A stretch of 20,737 nt of DNA from DATGFB01 sp032160545 (GTDB lineage: Bacteria; Actinomycetota; Actinomycetes; Mycobacteriales; Jatrophihabitantaceae): positions 1-20,737 of the forward strand of contig JAVHVN010000151.1 in assembly GCA_032160545.1 (NCBI GenBank), in the 5' to 3' direction. Made by a program: the position numbers and the translations under genes. Under the pieces are notes generated by a model. The model did no database searches, had not been told where the DNA came from, and saw nothing but the letters and a program-made list of their open reading frames with translations. This document shows, in pieces, positions 7,555-15,233 of this stretch (its first letter is position 1; every line of letters starts with the position of its first letter).

Positions 7555-9888
7555 ATGGCTGAAAAGCTGCAGAAGGGGGGGCCCAAGCGGGCGGGGCGCG
7601 ACACGACTCCGGCCGGTGACCGCTTCCGGCACTTCCCGACCTGGTGGAAGAAGCGGCACGCCGCGAAGAAGCGCCGCCTCGCCGCGATGAGCCGCCGCCG
7701 CCGGATCGCTCGCCGCGTCGGACTCGCCGCGACGTGGCTGCTCGGGCTGCTCGCCCTGTTCATGGTCGTGACGGTCGCGCTCTTCTACACCCTGAGCGAC
7801 GTGCCCAGGCCCGAGTCGCTGCCGTTGCCGCAGGCGGCGACGATCCTCTACTCCGACGGGTCGGTCATGACCGGGCTGGGCGACCAGAACCGCACGCTCG
7901 TCACCCTGGACAAGGTGCCCGAGGCGGTTCGCTGGGCGGTGGTCGCCGCCGAGGACCGCGGCTTCTACAAGGACCCGGGCTTCTCGGTCACCGGCACGAT
8001 CCGGGCGGCGCTGACCGACGTCACCGGCGGTGACACGCAGGGCGGCTCCGGCATCACCCAGCAGTACGTCAAGAACGCCTATCTCAACGACTCGCGCACC
8101 CTGAGCCGCAAGCTCAAGGAGCTGATGATCTCGGTCAAGCTGGCGCGGCAGTACTCCAAGGACCAGATCCTCGAGTTCTATCTCAACCGGGTGTACTTCG
8201 GGCGCGGCGCCTACGGCATCCAGGCTGCGGCCCATACCTACTTCAACGTCGACGTCAGCAAGCTCACCGTCGCGCAGGGCGCGGTGCTCGCCGCGCTGCT
8301 GCGGGCGCCCGCGACCTACGACCCCGCCGACAACCCCGCTGCTGCCAAGACGAGGTGGCAGTACGTCCTCGACGGCATGGTGAGCATCGGCCACCTGACG
8401 AAGCAGCAGGAGGCCGCGACGAAATACCCGACGGTCGCCCCGAAGAAGCAAGCGGCCGACGCGCCCATCGGCTGGAAGTACTTCATCCAGGAGCAGGTGC
8501 TCGCCGAACTCAAGGCCCACGGCATCACCCAGGACGACGTGACCAACCGCGGCCTGCGCATCCTCACGACCATCCAGCGCCCGGCGCAGGACGCCGCCGT
8601 CAGCGCCGTGGACCAGACGTTCGCGAACCTCACGCCGCAGCAGCGCAACATGAAGAACGCGCTCGTCGCGGTCGACCCCGCGTCCGGCGGGGTGATCGCG
8701 TACTACGGCGGGCCGAACGGCAAGGGCTACAACGGCAAGGCCGACTACAACGACTACGCCGGCGTGGGCAGCCGGCCTGCCGGGTCGTCCTTCAAGCCGT
8801 TCACACTCGCGACCGCCCTGAGTCAGACCGTCGCGAACACGCCCGGCACGCCGCACGTGACGATCTCGAGCTATGTGAACGGCAGCCAGTGCGTCGACAT
8901 CCAGGGCAAGCAGATCTGCAACGACCCGAGCGACGCTCCGTACAGCAGTTCGTCGGTCAAGCTCGCCGACGCGTTGAAGTACTCGCTCAACACGACGTTC
9001 GACCAGCTCGCCGTCACGGTGGGTCCTGACAACGTCCGCAACACGGCGTGGGCTGCCGGCGTCGCGAAGACCGACGGCAACGGCGACAAGACCCTCGTGA
9101 ACGCTGACGGGCACACCGGCTTCGGCATCGGCATCGGCGACTACGCCGTGCGCCCCATCGACCAGGCCGCCGGATTCGCCACGTTCGCCGACAAGGGAAC
9201 CGTGAACCAGGCGTACTTCGTACAGCAGGCCACCGACTCGAGCGGCGGGGTCGTGTACAAGCACAAGGCCGCGCCGAAGAAGGCCTTCGACCCGAAGGTC
9301 GCGAACGACGTCACCCTGGCGATGGAGCCCATCGCGGGCTGGTCGCAGGTCCCGCTCAGCGGCGGCCGGGTGTCCGCGGCCAAGACCGGCACCGAGGGCA
9401 TCCAGCAGGGCCCGAACGCGGGCAAGAACAGCGACGCCTGGATGGTCGGCTTCACGCCCCAGGTGAGCGCGGCGGTGTGGGTCGGCAGCGGCAACTCGAC
9501 CGCCGCGATCGTGGACTCGGCCGGCCTTCCCGAGTACGGCCGGGACCTGCCCGGCCGTACCTGGAAACTGTTCATGGACACCTATCTCGCCAACAAGCCG
9601 AACCTGCCGATGGCGACGACCCAGCAGGTCACCGGCGGGCAGAGCCTCGCGAAGAGCCCGACGCCCACACCGACGAGGACCACGCCGACGCCGTCCAAGA
9701 CCCCGACGCCGTCGTTCAGCCGCTCGACCGGGTTCAGCACCCCGCCGACGCCCACCCCGATCGTGCCGACGACCTCGACGCCGGTGGTCAGGCCGAGCCC
9801 GACGCCGACCTGTGGCGGGTTCCTCCAGTCACCGTGCCCGACGCCGAGCACGTCGGGCCAGCCGGCCCCGCCCAACGGACCGCCGTAG
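7555..9888 (+). CDS. ponA: Class A penicillin-binding protein (bifunctional transglycosylase/transpeptidase)
   Basis: The protein polymerises lipid II into glycan strands and crosslinks them outside the membrane. From ATG 7555 it has 777 residues: a basic cytoplasmic segment, one membrane helix at about 55-80, a GT51 domain with catalytic Glu133 in EDRGFYKDPGF and the GGSGITQQYVKN motif, then a transpeptidase domain with S411-S-F-K414, S477-L-N479 and K610-T-G-T613. The final ~100 residues are a Pro/Thr/Ser-rich tail built of TPTP-like repeats, probably wall-spanning. The frame is open to 7468 upstream, but that overlaps DUF5318; the Shine-Dalgarno before 7555 is weak. Position and motifs match ponA1 (Rv0050). 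In the second GT51 motif the usual GGST is GGSG, which I believe is normal for actinobacterial PonA1. Confidence 0.95.
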   Translation: MAEKLQKGGPKRAGRDTTPAGDRFRHFPTWWKKRHAAKKRRLAAMSRRRRIARRVGLAATWLLGLLALFMVVTVALFYTLSDVPRPESLPLPQAATILYSDGSVMTGLGDQNRTLVTLDKVPEAVRWAVVAAEDRGFYKDPGFSVTGTIRAALTDVTGGDTQGGSGITQQYVKNAYLNDSRTLSRKLKELMISVKLARQYSKDQILEFYLNRVYFGRGAYGIQAAAHTYFNVDVSKLTVAQGAVLAALLRAPATYDPADNPAAAKTRWQYVLDGMVSIGHLTKQQEAATKYPTVAPKKQAADAPIGWKYFIQEQVLAELKAHGITQDDVTNRGLRILTTIQRPAQDAAVSAVDQTFANLTPQQRNMKNALVAVDPASGGVIAYYGGPNGKGYNGKADYNDYAGVGSRPAGSSFKPFTLATALSQTVANTPGTPHVTISSYVNGSQCVDIQGKQICNDPSDAPYSSSSVKLADALKYSLNTTFDQLAVTVGPDNVRNTAWAAGVAKTDGNGDKTLVNADGHTGFGIGIGDYAVRPIDQAAGFATFADKGTVNQAYFVQQATDSSGGVVYKHKAAPKKAFDPKVANDVTLAMEPIAGWSQVPLSGGRVSAAKTGTEGIQQGPNAGKNSDAWMVGFTPQVSAAVWVGSGNSTAAIVDSAGLPEYGRDLPGRTWKLFMDTYLANKPNLPMATTQQVTGGQSLAKSPTPTPTRTTPTPSKTPTPSFSRSTGFSTPPTPTPIVPTTSTPVVRPSPTPTCGGFLQSPCPTPSTSGQPAPPNGPP

Positions 9889-9911
9889 TCCGCCCGTGCC
9901 AGGATGACCGG

Positions 9912-11411
9912 GTGACGACGCTCGCCGATCCGCCCGCAGGGTCTGCGGACGGCCCAGGCCCGGGCGATCCGGCCGACGCGCTGCCCAGCCGCTCCGATCC
10001 GTTCGCGCGCCGTGCGGCCGGGATCATCGGCGGCGCCTGGGGGCGTCACGCGGCCGTCGGGCGCGGTTCGTTCTGGACGCCGCTTCGGGTGCTGCTGGCA
10101 ATGACGTGCTTCACCCTGCTGCTCGGCTACCTGCAGAAGTCGCCGTGTGCCGACGGGCAGTGGACGGCGAACAAGCAGTACACGCACATGTGTTACTCCG
10201 ACGTCGTCCCGCTCTGGAGCGACGAGCGGCTCGACGTCGGCGCGGTGCCCTACCGCGACACGGCGGTCGAGTACCCCGTCCTCACCGGCGGGTTCATGTG
10301 GCTGTCCGCCGAACTCACCCGTGGCGTCCTCGCCTGGAACGACCAATGGTCGGCGGTCATCGTCTTCGGCGCCATCACCGCCCTGCTGCTCAGTGCCTGC
10401 GCCCTCGTGGTGACCGCGGCGACGGCTCAGTCCGCCGGTCGCCGCCCGTACGACGCCGCGATCTTCGCGTTGTCGCCGCTGCTGGTGTTCCAGGCGTTCT
10501 CGAACTGGGACCTGCTGGCGATGGCGCTGATGAGCGGCGCCATCTGGGCATGGTCGCGCGAGAAACCCGTGCTGGCCGGTGTGCTGATCGGCCTGGGCAC
10601 CGCGGCGAAGCTCTATCCGATCTTCCTGCTGGTTGCCATAGGCATCCTCGCCATCCGCACCCGGAGGTATTCGGGACCGCTGTGGGCGGCCGGCGCCGCC
10701 GTCGCCGCGTGGCTGGCGGTGAACCTGCCGGTCGCGCTGCCCTACCACCGCGGCTGGTCGGAGTTCTACCGGTTCAGCATGCAGCGGCCGGCCGAGCGAA
10801 GCACGTTCTGGGCGATGGCCAAGACTCTGATCAGCGGGTCGATCCAGGCAAGCGATCCGCCGTACTGGGTCCCGCCGAACTGGGCCGTGCAGTTCGCGTT
10901 GCTCGTGGGGCTCGCCGGCGTGGTCTGGCTGGGCCTGCGCGCGCCGGTCAAGCCGCGGCTGGGCCAGCTGGCCTTCCTCGCCGTCCTCGCGTTCCTGCTC
11001 ACCACCAAGGTGTGGAGCCCGCAGTACTCGCTCTGGCTGGTTCCGTTGCTGGCACTGGCCCGGCCGCGATGGCGGATCTCGCTGGTGTGGCAGTTCGCCG
11101 AGATCGGCGTGTGGTTCCTGACGCTGACCGAGCTGCTCGGTTTCAGCGCACCCACGCACGGCATCGCGTACGGCTGGCTGATGGTGATGCTGCTGGTTCG
11201 CGACGGGCTGCTCATCGCGATCGCCGCGCTGATCGTGCGCGAGATGTGGCACCCCGAACTCGATGGGGTGCGCGCCGGTGGCGTCGACGACCCGGCGGGC
11301 GGCGAATTCGACGGAGCACGCGACTACCCGTTCATCGGGCCGGCGCGCTTCACCGCGTCGGCCGGTCGCGTGTACGCGGACGTCAGCGCAGGCGGTCCTT
11401 CAACAGGCTGA
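9912..11411 (+). CDS. Polytopic membrane protein, GT-C / glycosyltransferase 87-like (Rv0051-like)
   Basis: This 499-residue protein has a hydrophilic N-terminus of about 50 residues and then roughly ten hydrophobic segments. After the first helix an extracytoplasmic loop carries CYSDVVPLW and PYRDTAVEYPVLTGGFMW, the Asp/Glu-rich pattern of GT-C polyprenyl-phosphate-dependent glycosyltransferases (DUF2029/GT87-like). It probably transfers a sugar to a cell-envelope acceptor on the outer face; donor and acceptor are unknown. The GTG at 9912 has AGGA seven bases upstream. It follows ponA by 23 bases, so the two are likely co-transcribed, as for Rv0050-Rv0051. Its last 29 bases overlap the end of the convergent endonuclease IV gene. 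Confidence 0.8.
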   Translation: MTTLADPPAGSADGPGPGDPADALPSRSDPFARRAAGIIGGAWGRHAAVGRGSFWTPLRVLLAMTCFTLLLGYLQKSPCADGQWTANKQYTHMCYSDVVPLWSDERLDVGAVPYRDTAVEYPVLTGGFMWLSAELTRGVLAWNDQWSAVIVFGAITALLLSACALVVTAATAQSAGRRPYDAAIFALSPLLVFQAFSNWDLLAMALMSGAIWAWSREKPVLAGVLIGLGTAAKLYPIFLLVAIGILAIRTRRYSGPLWAAGAAVAAWLAVNLPVALPYHRGWSEFYRFSMQRPAERSTFWAMAKTLISGSIQASDPPYWVPPNWAVQFALLVGLAGVVWLGLRAPVKPRLGQLAFLAVLAFLLTTKVWSPQYSLWLVPLLALARPRWRISLVWQFAEIGVWFLTLTELLGFSAPTHGIAYGWLMVMLLVRDGLLIAIAALIVREMWHPELDGVRAGGVDDPAGGEFDGARDYPFIGPARFTASAGRVYADVSAGGPSTG

Positions 11412-12162
11412 CGTCGCCGCCCTGGCCCTCGGGGCCGCCCGGCGTCTCGACGATGACGTCCGAGCCCGCCGCGCGGCAGGCCTCGACTATCGCGTCGAGA
11501 CCGGCGCTGCCGGCACCGAGATTCGCGTGCCGGTCGGCGCCGGAGTCGAAGGCATCCCGGCTGTCGTTGGCATGCACCAGGTCGATGCGTCCGGTGATGG
11601 CGAGGACGCGGTCGACGATGCCGGGCAGTTCCTCGCCGCCGGCGTGGGCGTGGCAGGTGTCGAGGCAGAAGCCGACCCCGAATTCCCCGACCGCGTCCCA
11701 GAGCATGGCGAGCCGGTCGAAGCGACGGGCCATCGCGTTGTTGCCGCCCGCGGTGTTCTCGATGAGGACCGGCAGGGGGAAGCCGCCGCTCTCGTCGGCG
11801 ACGCGCGCGAAGGTCTTGCGCCAGTTGTCGACCCCGACCGCGGGATCGTCGGCCGCGTTGAGGTGGCCGCCGTGCACGATCAGGCCCTTCGCTCCCACGG
11901 ACGCAGCAGCCTCCGCGTGCTGGGCCAGCAGCTTGCGGCTCGGGATGCGGATGCGGTTGTTGGTCGTCGCGACGTTGATGACGTACGGCGAGTGGATGTA
12001 CACCGTCAGCTCGGTCGCGCGGATGGCCTCGGCGTGCGCGTGCTCGACGGGTTTCTTCCAGCCCTGCGGATCCGCGAGGAAGAACTGGACGGCCTCGGCG
12101 CCGGTGTCCGCGGCCGCCTTGAGAGGGTCGACGGAGTCGACATGAGCACCGATACAGACCAT
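11383..12162 (-). CDS. nfo: Endonuclease IV family AP endonuclease
   Basis: A TIM-barrel base-excision repair enzyme that cuts 5' to abasic sites using three zinc ions. All nine metal ligands known from E. coli Nfo can be matched: His in YIHSPY, His in VHGGH, Glu in LIENTAGG, Asp and His in CLDTCHAH, His in LVHAND, Asp and His in FDSGADRHANLG, and Glu in VETPG. From ATG 12162 it has 259 residues, slightly shorter than E. coli Nfo. An upstream GTG at 12171 and an open frame to 12219 are alternatives. MVCIGAHVDS resembles the family N-terminus, and no Shine-Dalgarno is present. TATCGT ends seven bases before this ATG, suggesting a leaderless transcript. Two convergent genes overlap here by 29 bases. 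Confidence 0.88.
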   Translation of the reverse strand: MVCIGAHVDSVDPLKAAADTGAEAVQFFLADPQGWKKPVEHAHAEAIRATELTVYIHSPYVINVATTNNRIRIPSRKLLAQHAEAAASVGAKGLIVHGGHLNAADDPAVGVDNWRKTFARVADESGGFPLPVLIENTAGGNNAMARRFDRLAMLWDAVGEFGVGFCLDTCHAHAGGEELPGIVDRVLAITGRIDLVHANDSRDAFDSGADRHANLGAGSAGLDAIVEACRAAGSDVIVETPGGPEGQGGDVSLLKDRLR

Positions 12163-12169
12163 GTCGGGC

Positions 12170-12175
12170 ACGATA
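12170..12175 (-). promoter_or_regulatory. Candidate -10 for leaderless nfo
   Basis: On the minus strand TATCGT (TAnnnT) ends seven bases before the ATG at 12162, which would start the mRNA at or next to the initiation codon. The lack of a Shine-Dalgarno agrees. No recognisable -35 lies 16-19 bases upstream, so support is moderate. Confidence 0.35.
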
Positions 12176-12295
12176 CGTCGCGGTTCGGACTGGCGTGGCG
12201 GGGCCCGCGTAACCCACACTACGGATGATCGTTAATAGAGCGTCAGTGGTGTGAAGCGCCCGTCAGCTGCGGGACGACCCGGGGGAGAGCAGTCC

Positions 12296-13432
12296 ATGCC
12301 TGGACTTCATCAGGACGCACCGCGCCGCCTCGGGCTGCGCTGGGCGGCCGGAGCCCTGGGCCTGGCGGTCGCCGCCGTCACCGCACTGGCGTTCGCGCCG
12401 GCCAGCTCCGCGAGCACGACGGTGAAGGCGCAGCTGTCGCTGTCCGGCGTCGCGTCGCAGGGCAACATCCTCGGCGGCACCCAGCTCGGCGTGCACCCCG
12501 GTGACACCGTCGCCTTCGAGGCCGCAGCGGTCCCGACCGCCGGGCTCGACAACATCCCGGTGCTGGGCCCGGTGCTCGACAACGTGGTCAGCTCGCTGCT
12601 GCGCTCCTCGTACCAGGTCGTGCTGCACGTGCCGGCGGGCTTCCCCGGCGGCAAGCGCGATGTCGCACTCGGCGGGCCGGCGTCCGGGCCGTGCAAGGGT
12701 GCCGCGTCGCTGCCCGTCAACTTCCCGACCATCGGCACGTACCCGTTCACGTGGAGCGTCCAGTACGTGCTGCCGAACCTGCTCGGCTGCGCGAAGAACG
12801 GCCTCAACAACTCCGACCTCAACCTGCTGAAGCAGGCGGGCATCGCGCTCAACGCCGCCAACCAGTGGACCGGGCAGATCGTGGTGGCGACCAACCCGCC
12901 CCCGCCGGGAATCTCGATCCAGCTGCCGGGCGTGAAGGTGGCCCCGAGCCTGCCGATCGTCGGGCAGCTGCCGACCCTCAGCGTCCCGAACATCAACGTG
13001 CCGACCATCCCGGTCAACGTGCCGAGCCTGATCCCTACCCTGCCGGGTGGTGGTACGACCACCACGCCGGGCGGCACGGGCGGGGGGACGTCCGCCTCCG
13101 GCGGGGGCCCGGGCGTCGAGTGCGTGCCCTGCAGCGTCGTGCCGCACCCCGGCCTGGGCGGCGGCTTCGGCGGGCCCGGCCTGGACGCCGGCAACGTGAC
13201 CCAGCTCGGCTCCGGACTGCAGGGCGCCGGTGGACTCGCCGGCGTGCCGTCGGTCACGGCGACCTTCTCGCCCAGGCCCAGCACGTCGACGACCAAGCGC
13301 CTCGACCTGGCCGCGAACAAGGCGCCGACTGCTCAGGTGCCGGTGCTGCTCGCGATCATCGCGATCATCGCGCTGTCGCTGGTCACCGCCACCTACGCGC
13401 GGCTGTACCTGCTGCGGCGTAACACCGTCTGA
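12296..13432 (+). CDS. Secreted, C-terminally membrane-anchored protein of unknown function
   Basis: I do not recognise a named family. The 378-residue product starts at ATG 12296, eight to nine bases after GGGGGAG. It has a signal peptide (basic residues, hydrophobic core, cleavage near ASSASTT). The domain that follows (about 35-200) looks like an all-beta sandwich, with VHPGDTVAFEAA and FPTIGTYPFTW patterns reminiscent of cupredoxin/Ig-like folds, and cysteines at 133 and 165 that could form a disulfide. A Pro-rich region (about 200-255) repeats short VP/LP units. A Gly/Thr linker and a CxxC (C276, C279) follow. The C-terminus is one hydrophobic helix (about 349-371) ending in RRNTV. No LPXTG sortase signal is present. 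It lies between nfo and rpsF, where M. tuberculosis has Rv0052. Confidence 0.75.
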   Translation: MPGLHQDAPRRLGLRWAAGALGLAVAAVTALAFAPASSASTTVKAQLSLSGVASQGNILGGTQLGVHPGDTVAFEAAAVPTAGLDNIPVLGPVLDNVVSSLLRSSYQVVLHVPAGFPGGKRDVALGGPASGPCKGAASLPVNFPTIGTYPFTWSVQYVLPNLLGCAKNGLNNSDLNLLKQAGIALNAANQWTGQIVVATNPPPPGISIQLPGVKVAPSLPIVGQLPTLSVPNINVPTIPVNVPSLIPTLPGGGTTTTPGGTGGGTSASGGGPGVECVPCSVVPHPGLGGGFGGPGLDAGNVTQLGSGLQGAGGLAGVPSVTATFSPRPSTSTTKRLDLAANKAPTAQVPVLLAIIAIIALSLVTATYARLYLLRRNTV

Positions 13433-13465
13433 CCCTGCGATTTCGGGTTCCGCGGGCAACCCCGG

Positions 13466-13471
13466 TAGGCT
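13466..13471 (+). promoter_or_regulatory. Candidate -10 of the rpsF operon
   Basis: TAGGCT fits TAnnnT within GGTAGGCTGG, a context often seen at actinobacterial housekeeping promoters. Transcription would start near 13478, leaving a leader of about 130 bases before the rpsF start. The -35 region (about 13442-13448, TTCGGGT) is poor. Confidence 0.5.
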
Positions 13472-13516
13472 GGCGAGGTTCGCCCGACCCCTGCGCTCGT
13501 CCTGAGCGTGCGGGAC

Positions 13517-13598
13517 GGCCGGTCGGCGATGTGCCGGCCACTGCCGTGGCGAATACCTCCTGCCGCGGAGAGCCCGTGGCCGATCAGTCCACAGGAGG
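13517..13598 (+). promoter_or_regulatory. Structured rpsF leader with anti-Shine-Dalgarno pairing
   Basis: CCTCCTG (13556-13562) is perfectly complementary to CAGGAGG (13592-13598), the Shine-Dalgarno of rpsF. An inner stem CCGCGG/CCGTGG with loop AGAGC fits inside, so the ribosome site can be sequestered. Upstream, GGCCGG (13517-13522) can pair with CCGGCC (13534-13539). Alternatively GCCAC (13537-13541) pairs with GTGGC (13546-13550), and the two hairpins exclude each other. rpsF leaders in other bacteria bind the S6:S18 complex for feedback control; I infer a similar role here. Confidence 0.5.
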
Positions 13599-13607
13599 CA
13601 GTTCCTC

Positions 13608-13910
13608 TTGAGCACTCCCCTGCGCCATTACGAAGTGATGGTCATCCTCGACCCCAGCCTCGAGGAGCGCACGATCGCCCCGTCCCTCGACACCTTCCTC
13701 AACGTCGTCAAGAAGGACGGCGGGTCGGTCGAGAAGGTCGACATCTGGGGCAAGCGCCGCCTGGCGTACGAGATCGACAAGAACGCCGAGGGCATCTACG
13801 CGGTCATCGACCTGCAGGCCGCCCCGGCCGCCGTCCAGGAGCTGGACCGCCAGCTGAACCTGAACGAGTCGGTGCTGCGTACCAAGGTCCTGCGCCCGGA
13901 AGAGCGGTAG
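13608..13910 (+). CDS. rpsF: Small ribosomal subunit protein S6 (bS6)
   Basis: This 100-residue protein has the usual bS6 start and motifs (LRHYEVMVILDPSLEER, GGSVEKVDIWGKRRLAYEI, NLNESVLRTKVLRPEE). It binds the platform of the 30S subunit together with S18. The start codon is TTG at 13608, nine bases after a full AGGAGG (13593-13598); no ATG or GTG is better placed. A weak start codon behind a strong, sequesterable Shine-Dalgarno suggests tuned translation. It is the first gene of rpsF-ssb-rpsR-rplI, and its stop is seven bases before ssb. Confidence 0.96.
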   Translation: MSTPLRHYEVMVILDPSLEERTIAPSLDTFLNVVKKDGGSVEKVDIWGKRRLAYEIDKNAEGIYAVIDLQAAPAAVQELDRQLNLNESVLRTKVLRPEER

Positions 13911-13917
13911 GCCGGCC

Positions 13918-14412
13918 ATGGCAGGTGACACCATCATCACGGTGGTCGGCAACCTGACCGCCGATCCCGAGCTGCGATTCACCCCCTCGGGTGCGGCCGT
14001 GGCGTCGTTCACCATCGCGTCCACCCCCCGCACGTTCGACCGCAACACGAACGAGTGGAAGGACGGCGAGGCGCTCTTCCTGCGCTGCTCGCTGTGGCGG
14101 CAGGCCGCCGAGAACGCGGCCGAGTCGCTCACCCGCGGCATGCGGGTGATCGCCCAGGGCCGGCTGCAGCAGCGCTCGTACGAGACCCGCGAGGGCGAGA
14201 AGCGCACGGTGATCGAGCTGCAGGTCGACGAGATCGGCCCGTCGCTGAAGTACGCCAGCGCCAAGGTCAACCGCACCCAGCGCGGTTCGGGCGGCGGCGG
14301 GTTCGGCTCGTCCGGGTCCGACGGCGGCCCGAGCGGCGGCGGCGCCCCTGCCGACGACCCGTGGGGATCGGCGGCGCCCGCCTCCGGGTTCTCCGAAGAG
14401 CCCCCGTTCTAG
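13918..14412 (+). CDS. ssb: Single-stranded DNA-binding protein
   Basis: SSB coats single-stranded DNA and recruits replication and repair proteins. The 164-residue product has an N-terminal OB fold (GDTIITVVGNLTADPELRFTPSG, then LFLRCSLWRQAAENAAESL and RVIAQGRLQQRSYE), a Gly/Ser-rich flexible linker from about residue 120, and the acidic-hydrophobic tip SEEPPF that binds partner proteins. The ATG at 13918 follows GGTAGG closely. The size and the absence of a second OB fold are normal for actinobacterial SsbA. Its place between rpsF and rpsR is the classical bacterial arrangement. Confidence 0.96.
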   Translation: MAGDTIITVVGNLTADPELRFTPSGAAVASFTIASTPRTFDRNTNEWKDGEALFLRCSLWRQAAENAAESLTRGMRVIAQGRLQQRSYETREGEKRTVIELQVDEIGPSLKYASAKVNRTQRGSGGGGFGSSGSDGGPSGGGAPADDPWGSAAPASGFSEEPPF

Positions 14413-14510
14413 GACCACTCACTCATCCTTCCCGGTGAGTCGTGACCGGCGCGCCCGATGCGGCCGGCGGACCACGATGACCGGACAACGTTGTTGACGG
14501 AGACACACAG

Positions 14511-14747
14511 ATGCCCAAGCCCCCTGTTCGCAAGCCGAAGAAAAAGGCGAACCCGCTGATCGCGGCCAAGATCGACTACATCGACTACAAGGACACCAAC
14601 CTGCTGCGGAAGTTCATCTCCGACCGCGGCAAGATCCGCGCGCGGCGCGTCACCGGCGTCACCTCGCAGCAGCAGCGCCAGATCGCGAAGGCGATCAAGA
14701 ACGCCCGCGAAATGGCTCTGCTGCCCTACACCTCGACCGCGCGCTGA
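14511..14747 (+). CDS. rpsR: Small ribosomal subunit protein S18 (bS18), cysteine-free type
   Basis: The 78-residue protein carries the bS18 core (IDYKDTNLLRKFISDRGKIRARRVTG and NAREMALLPYT) and forms a heterodimer with S6 on the 30S platform. It has no cysteine. Where zinc-binding (C+) actinobacterial S18 has a CxFC pair after the basic N-terminus and a C-x-x-H/C motif after RRVTG, this one reads KKKANPLIAAKIDY and GVTSQQQRQ. It is therefore the C- form, which does not need zinc. GGAG lies about eight bases before the ATG. The 98-base gap after ssb contains only a weak inverted repeat (ACTCAC/GTGAGT), so read-through from the rpsF promoter is expected. Confidence 0.95.
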   Translation: MPKPPVRKPKKKANPLIAAKIDYIDYKDTNLLRKFISDRGKIRARRVTGVTSQQQRQIAKAIKNAREMALLPYTSTAR

Positions 14748-14761
14748 GGAAGGACCCCATC

Positions 14762-15208
14762 GTGAAGCTCATCCTCACCCGAGAGGTCGCCGGCCTCGGC
14801 CTCGCCGGCGACATCGTCGAGGTCGCCGACGGCTACGGCCGCAACTTTCTCGTCCCCCGCGGTGCCGCGATCGCGTGGACCAAGGGCGCCGAGAAGCAGA
14901 TCGTGCAGATCAGGCGGTCGCGCGACGCCCGCGAGATCCGCGATCTCGGCCATGCCCGCGAGATCAAGGCCGACCTCGAGAAGCTGACCGTCACCCTCGG
15001 CGCCCGCGCCGGAGAGGGCGGCAAGCTGTTCGGCTCGGTCACCACGGGTGACGTCGCCGCGGCCGTCAAGGACGCGGGTGGCCCGTTGCTCGACAAGAAG
15101 CGGATCCAGCTGCCCGGGCACATCAAGTCGCTCGGTGCGCACACCGTGACCGTCGATCTGCACCCGGACGTCGTCGCAAGCGTTCCGGTGACCGTCACGG
15201 CGCTCTGA
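14762..15208 (+). CDS. rplI: Large ribosomal subunit protein L9 (bL9)
   Basis: The 148-residue protein shows both bL9 domains. The N-terminal part has the signature GLGLAGDIVEVADGYGRNFLVPRG, then a connecting helix (residues ~45-75), then the C-terminal domain (GEGGKLFGSVTTGDVAAAV...HIKSLGAHTVTVDLHPDV). It binds domain V of 23S rRNA near the L1 stalk. The GTG at 14762 has GGAAGGA seven bases upstream, and the rpsR stop is only 14 bases before it. It is the last gene of the operon; a strong hairpin follows 25 bases after its stop. Confidence 0.97.
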   Translation: MKLILTREVAGLGLAGDIVEVADGYGRNFLVPRGAAIAWTKGAEKQIVQIRRSRDAREIRDLGHAREIKADLEKLTVTLGARAGEGGKLFGSVTTGDVAAAVKDAGGPLLDKKRIQLPGHIKSLGAHTVTVDLHPDVVASVPVTVTAL

Positions 15209-15233
15209 GCGCCCGCACCCGCCGTCAGCCGAC

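Noticed and set aside
7438..9264. 608-codon minus-strand frame opposite ponA
   Set aside because: Low-complexity Val/Arg/Gly-rich antisense of the penicillin-binding protein gene, which has all catalytic motifs.
9640..9860. ACGCC-rich repetitive stretch as a tandem repeat element
   Set aside because: It encodes the Thr/Pro repeats of the PonA tail and keeps the reading frame; it is coding low complexity rather than a separate repeat.
10106..12145. 679-codon plus-strand frame spanning the GT-C-like gene and nfo
   Set aside because: Out-of-frame with the membrane protein (Arg/Ala-rich) and antisense to nfo; no recognisable domain.
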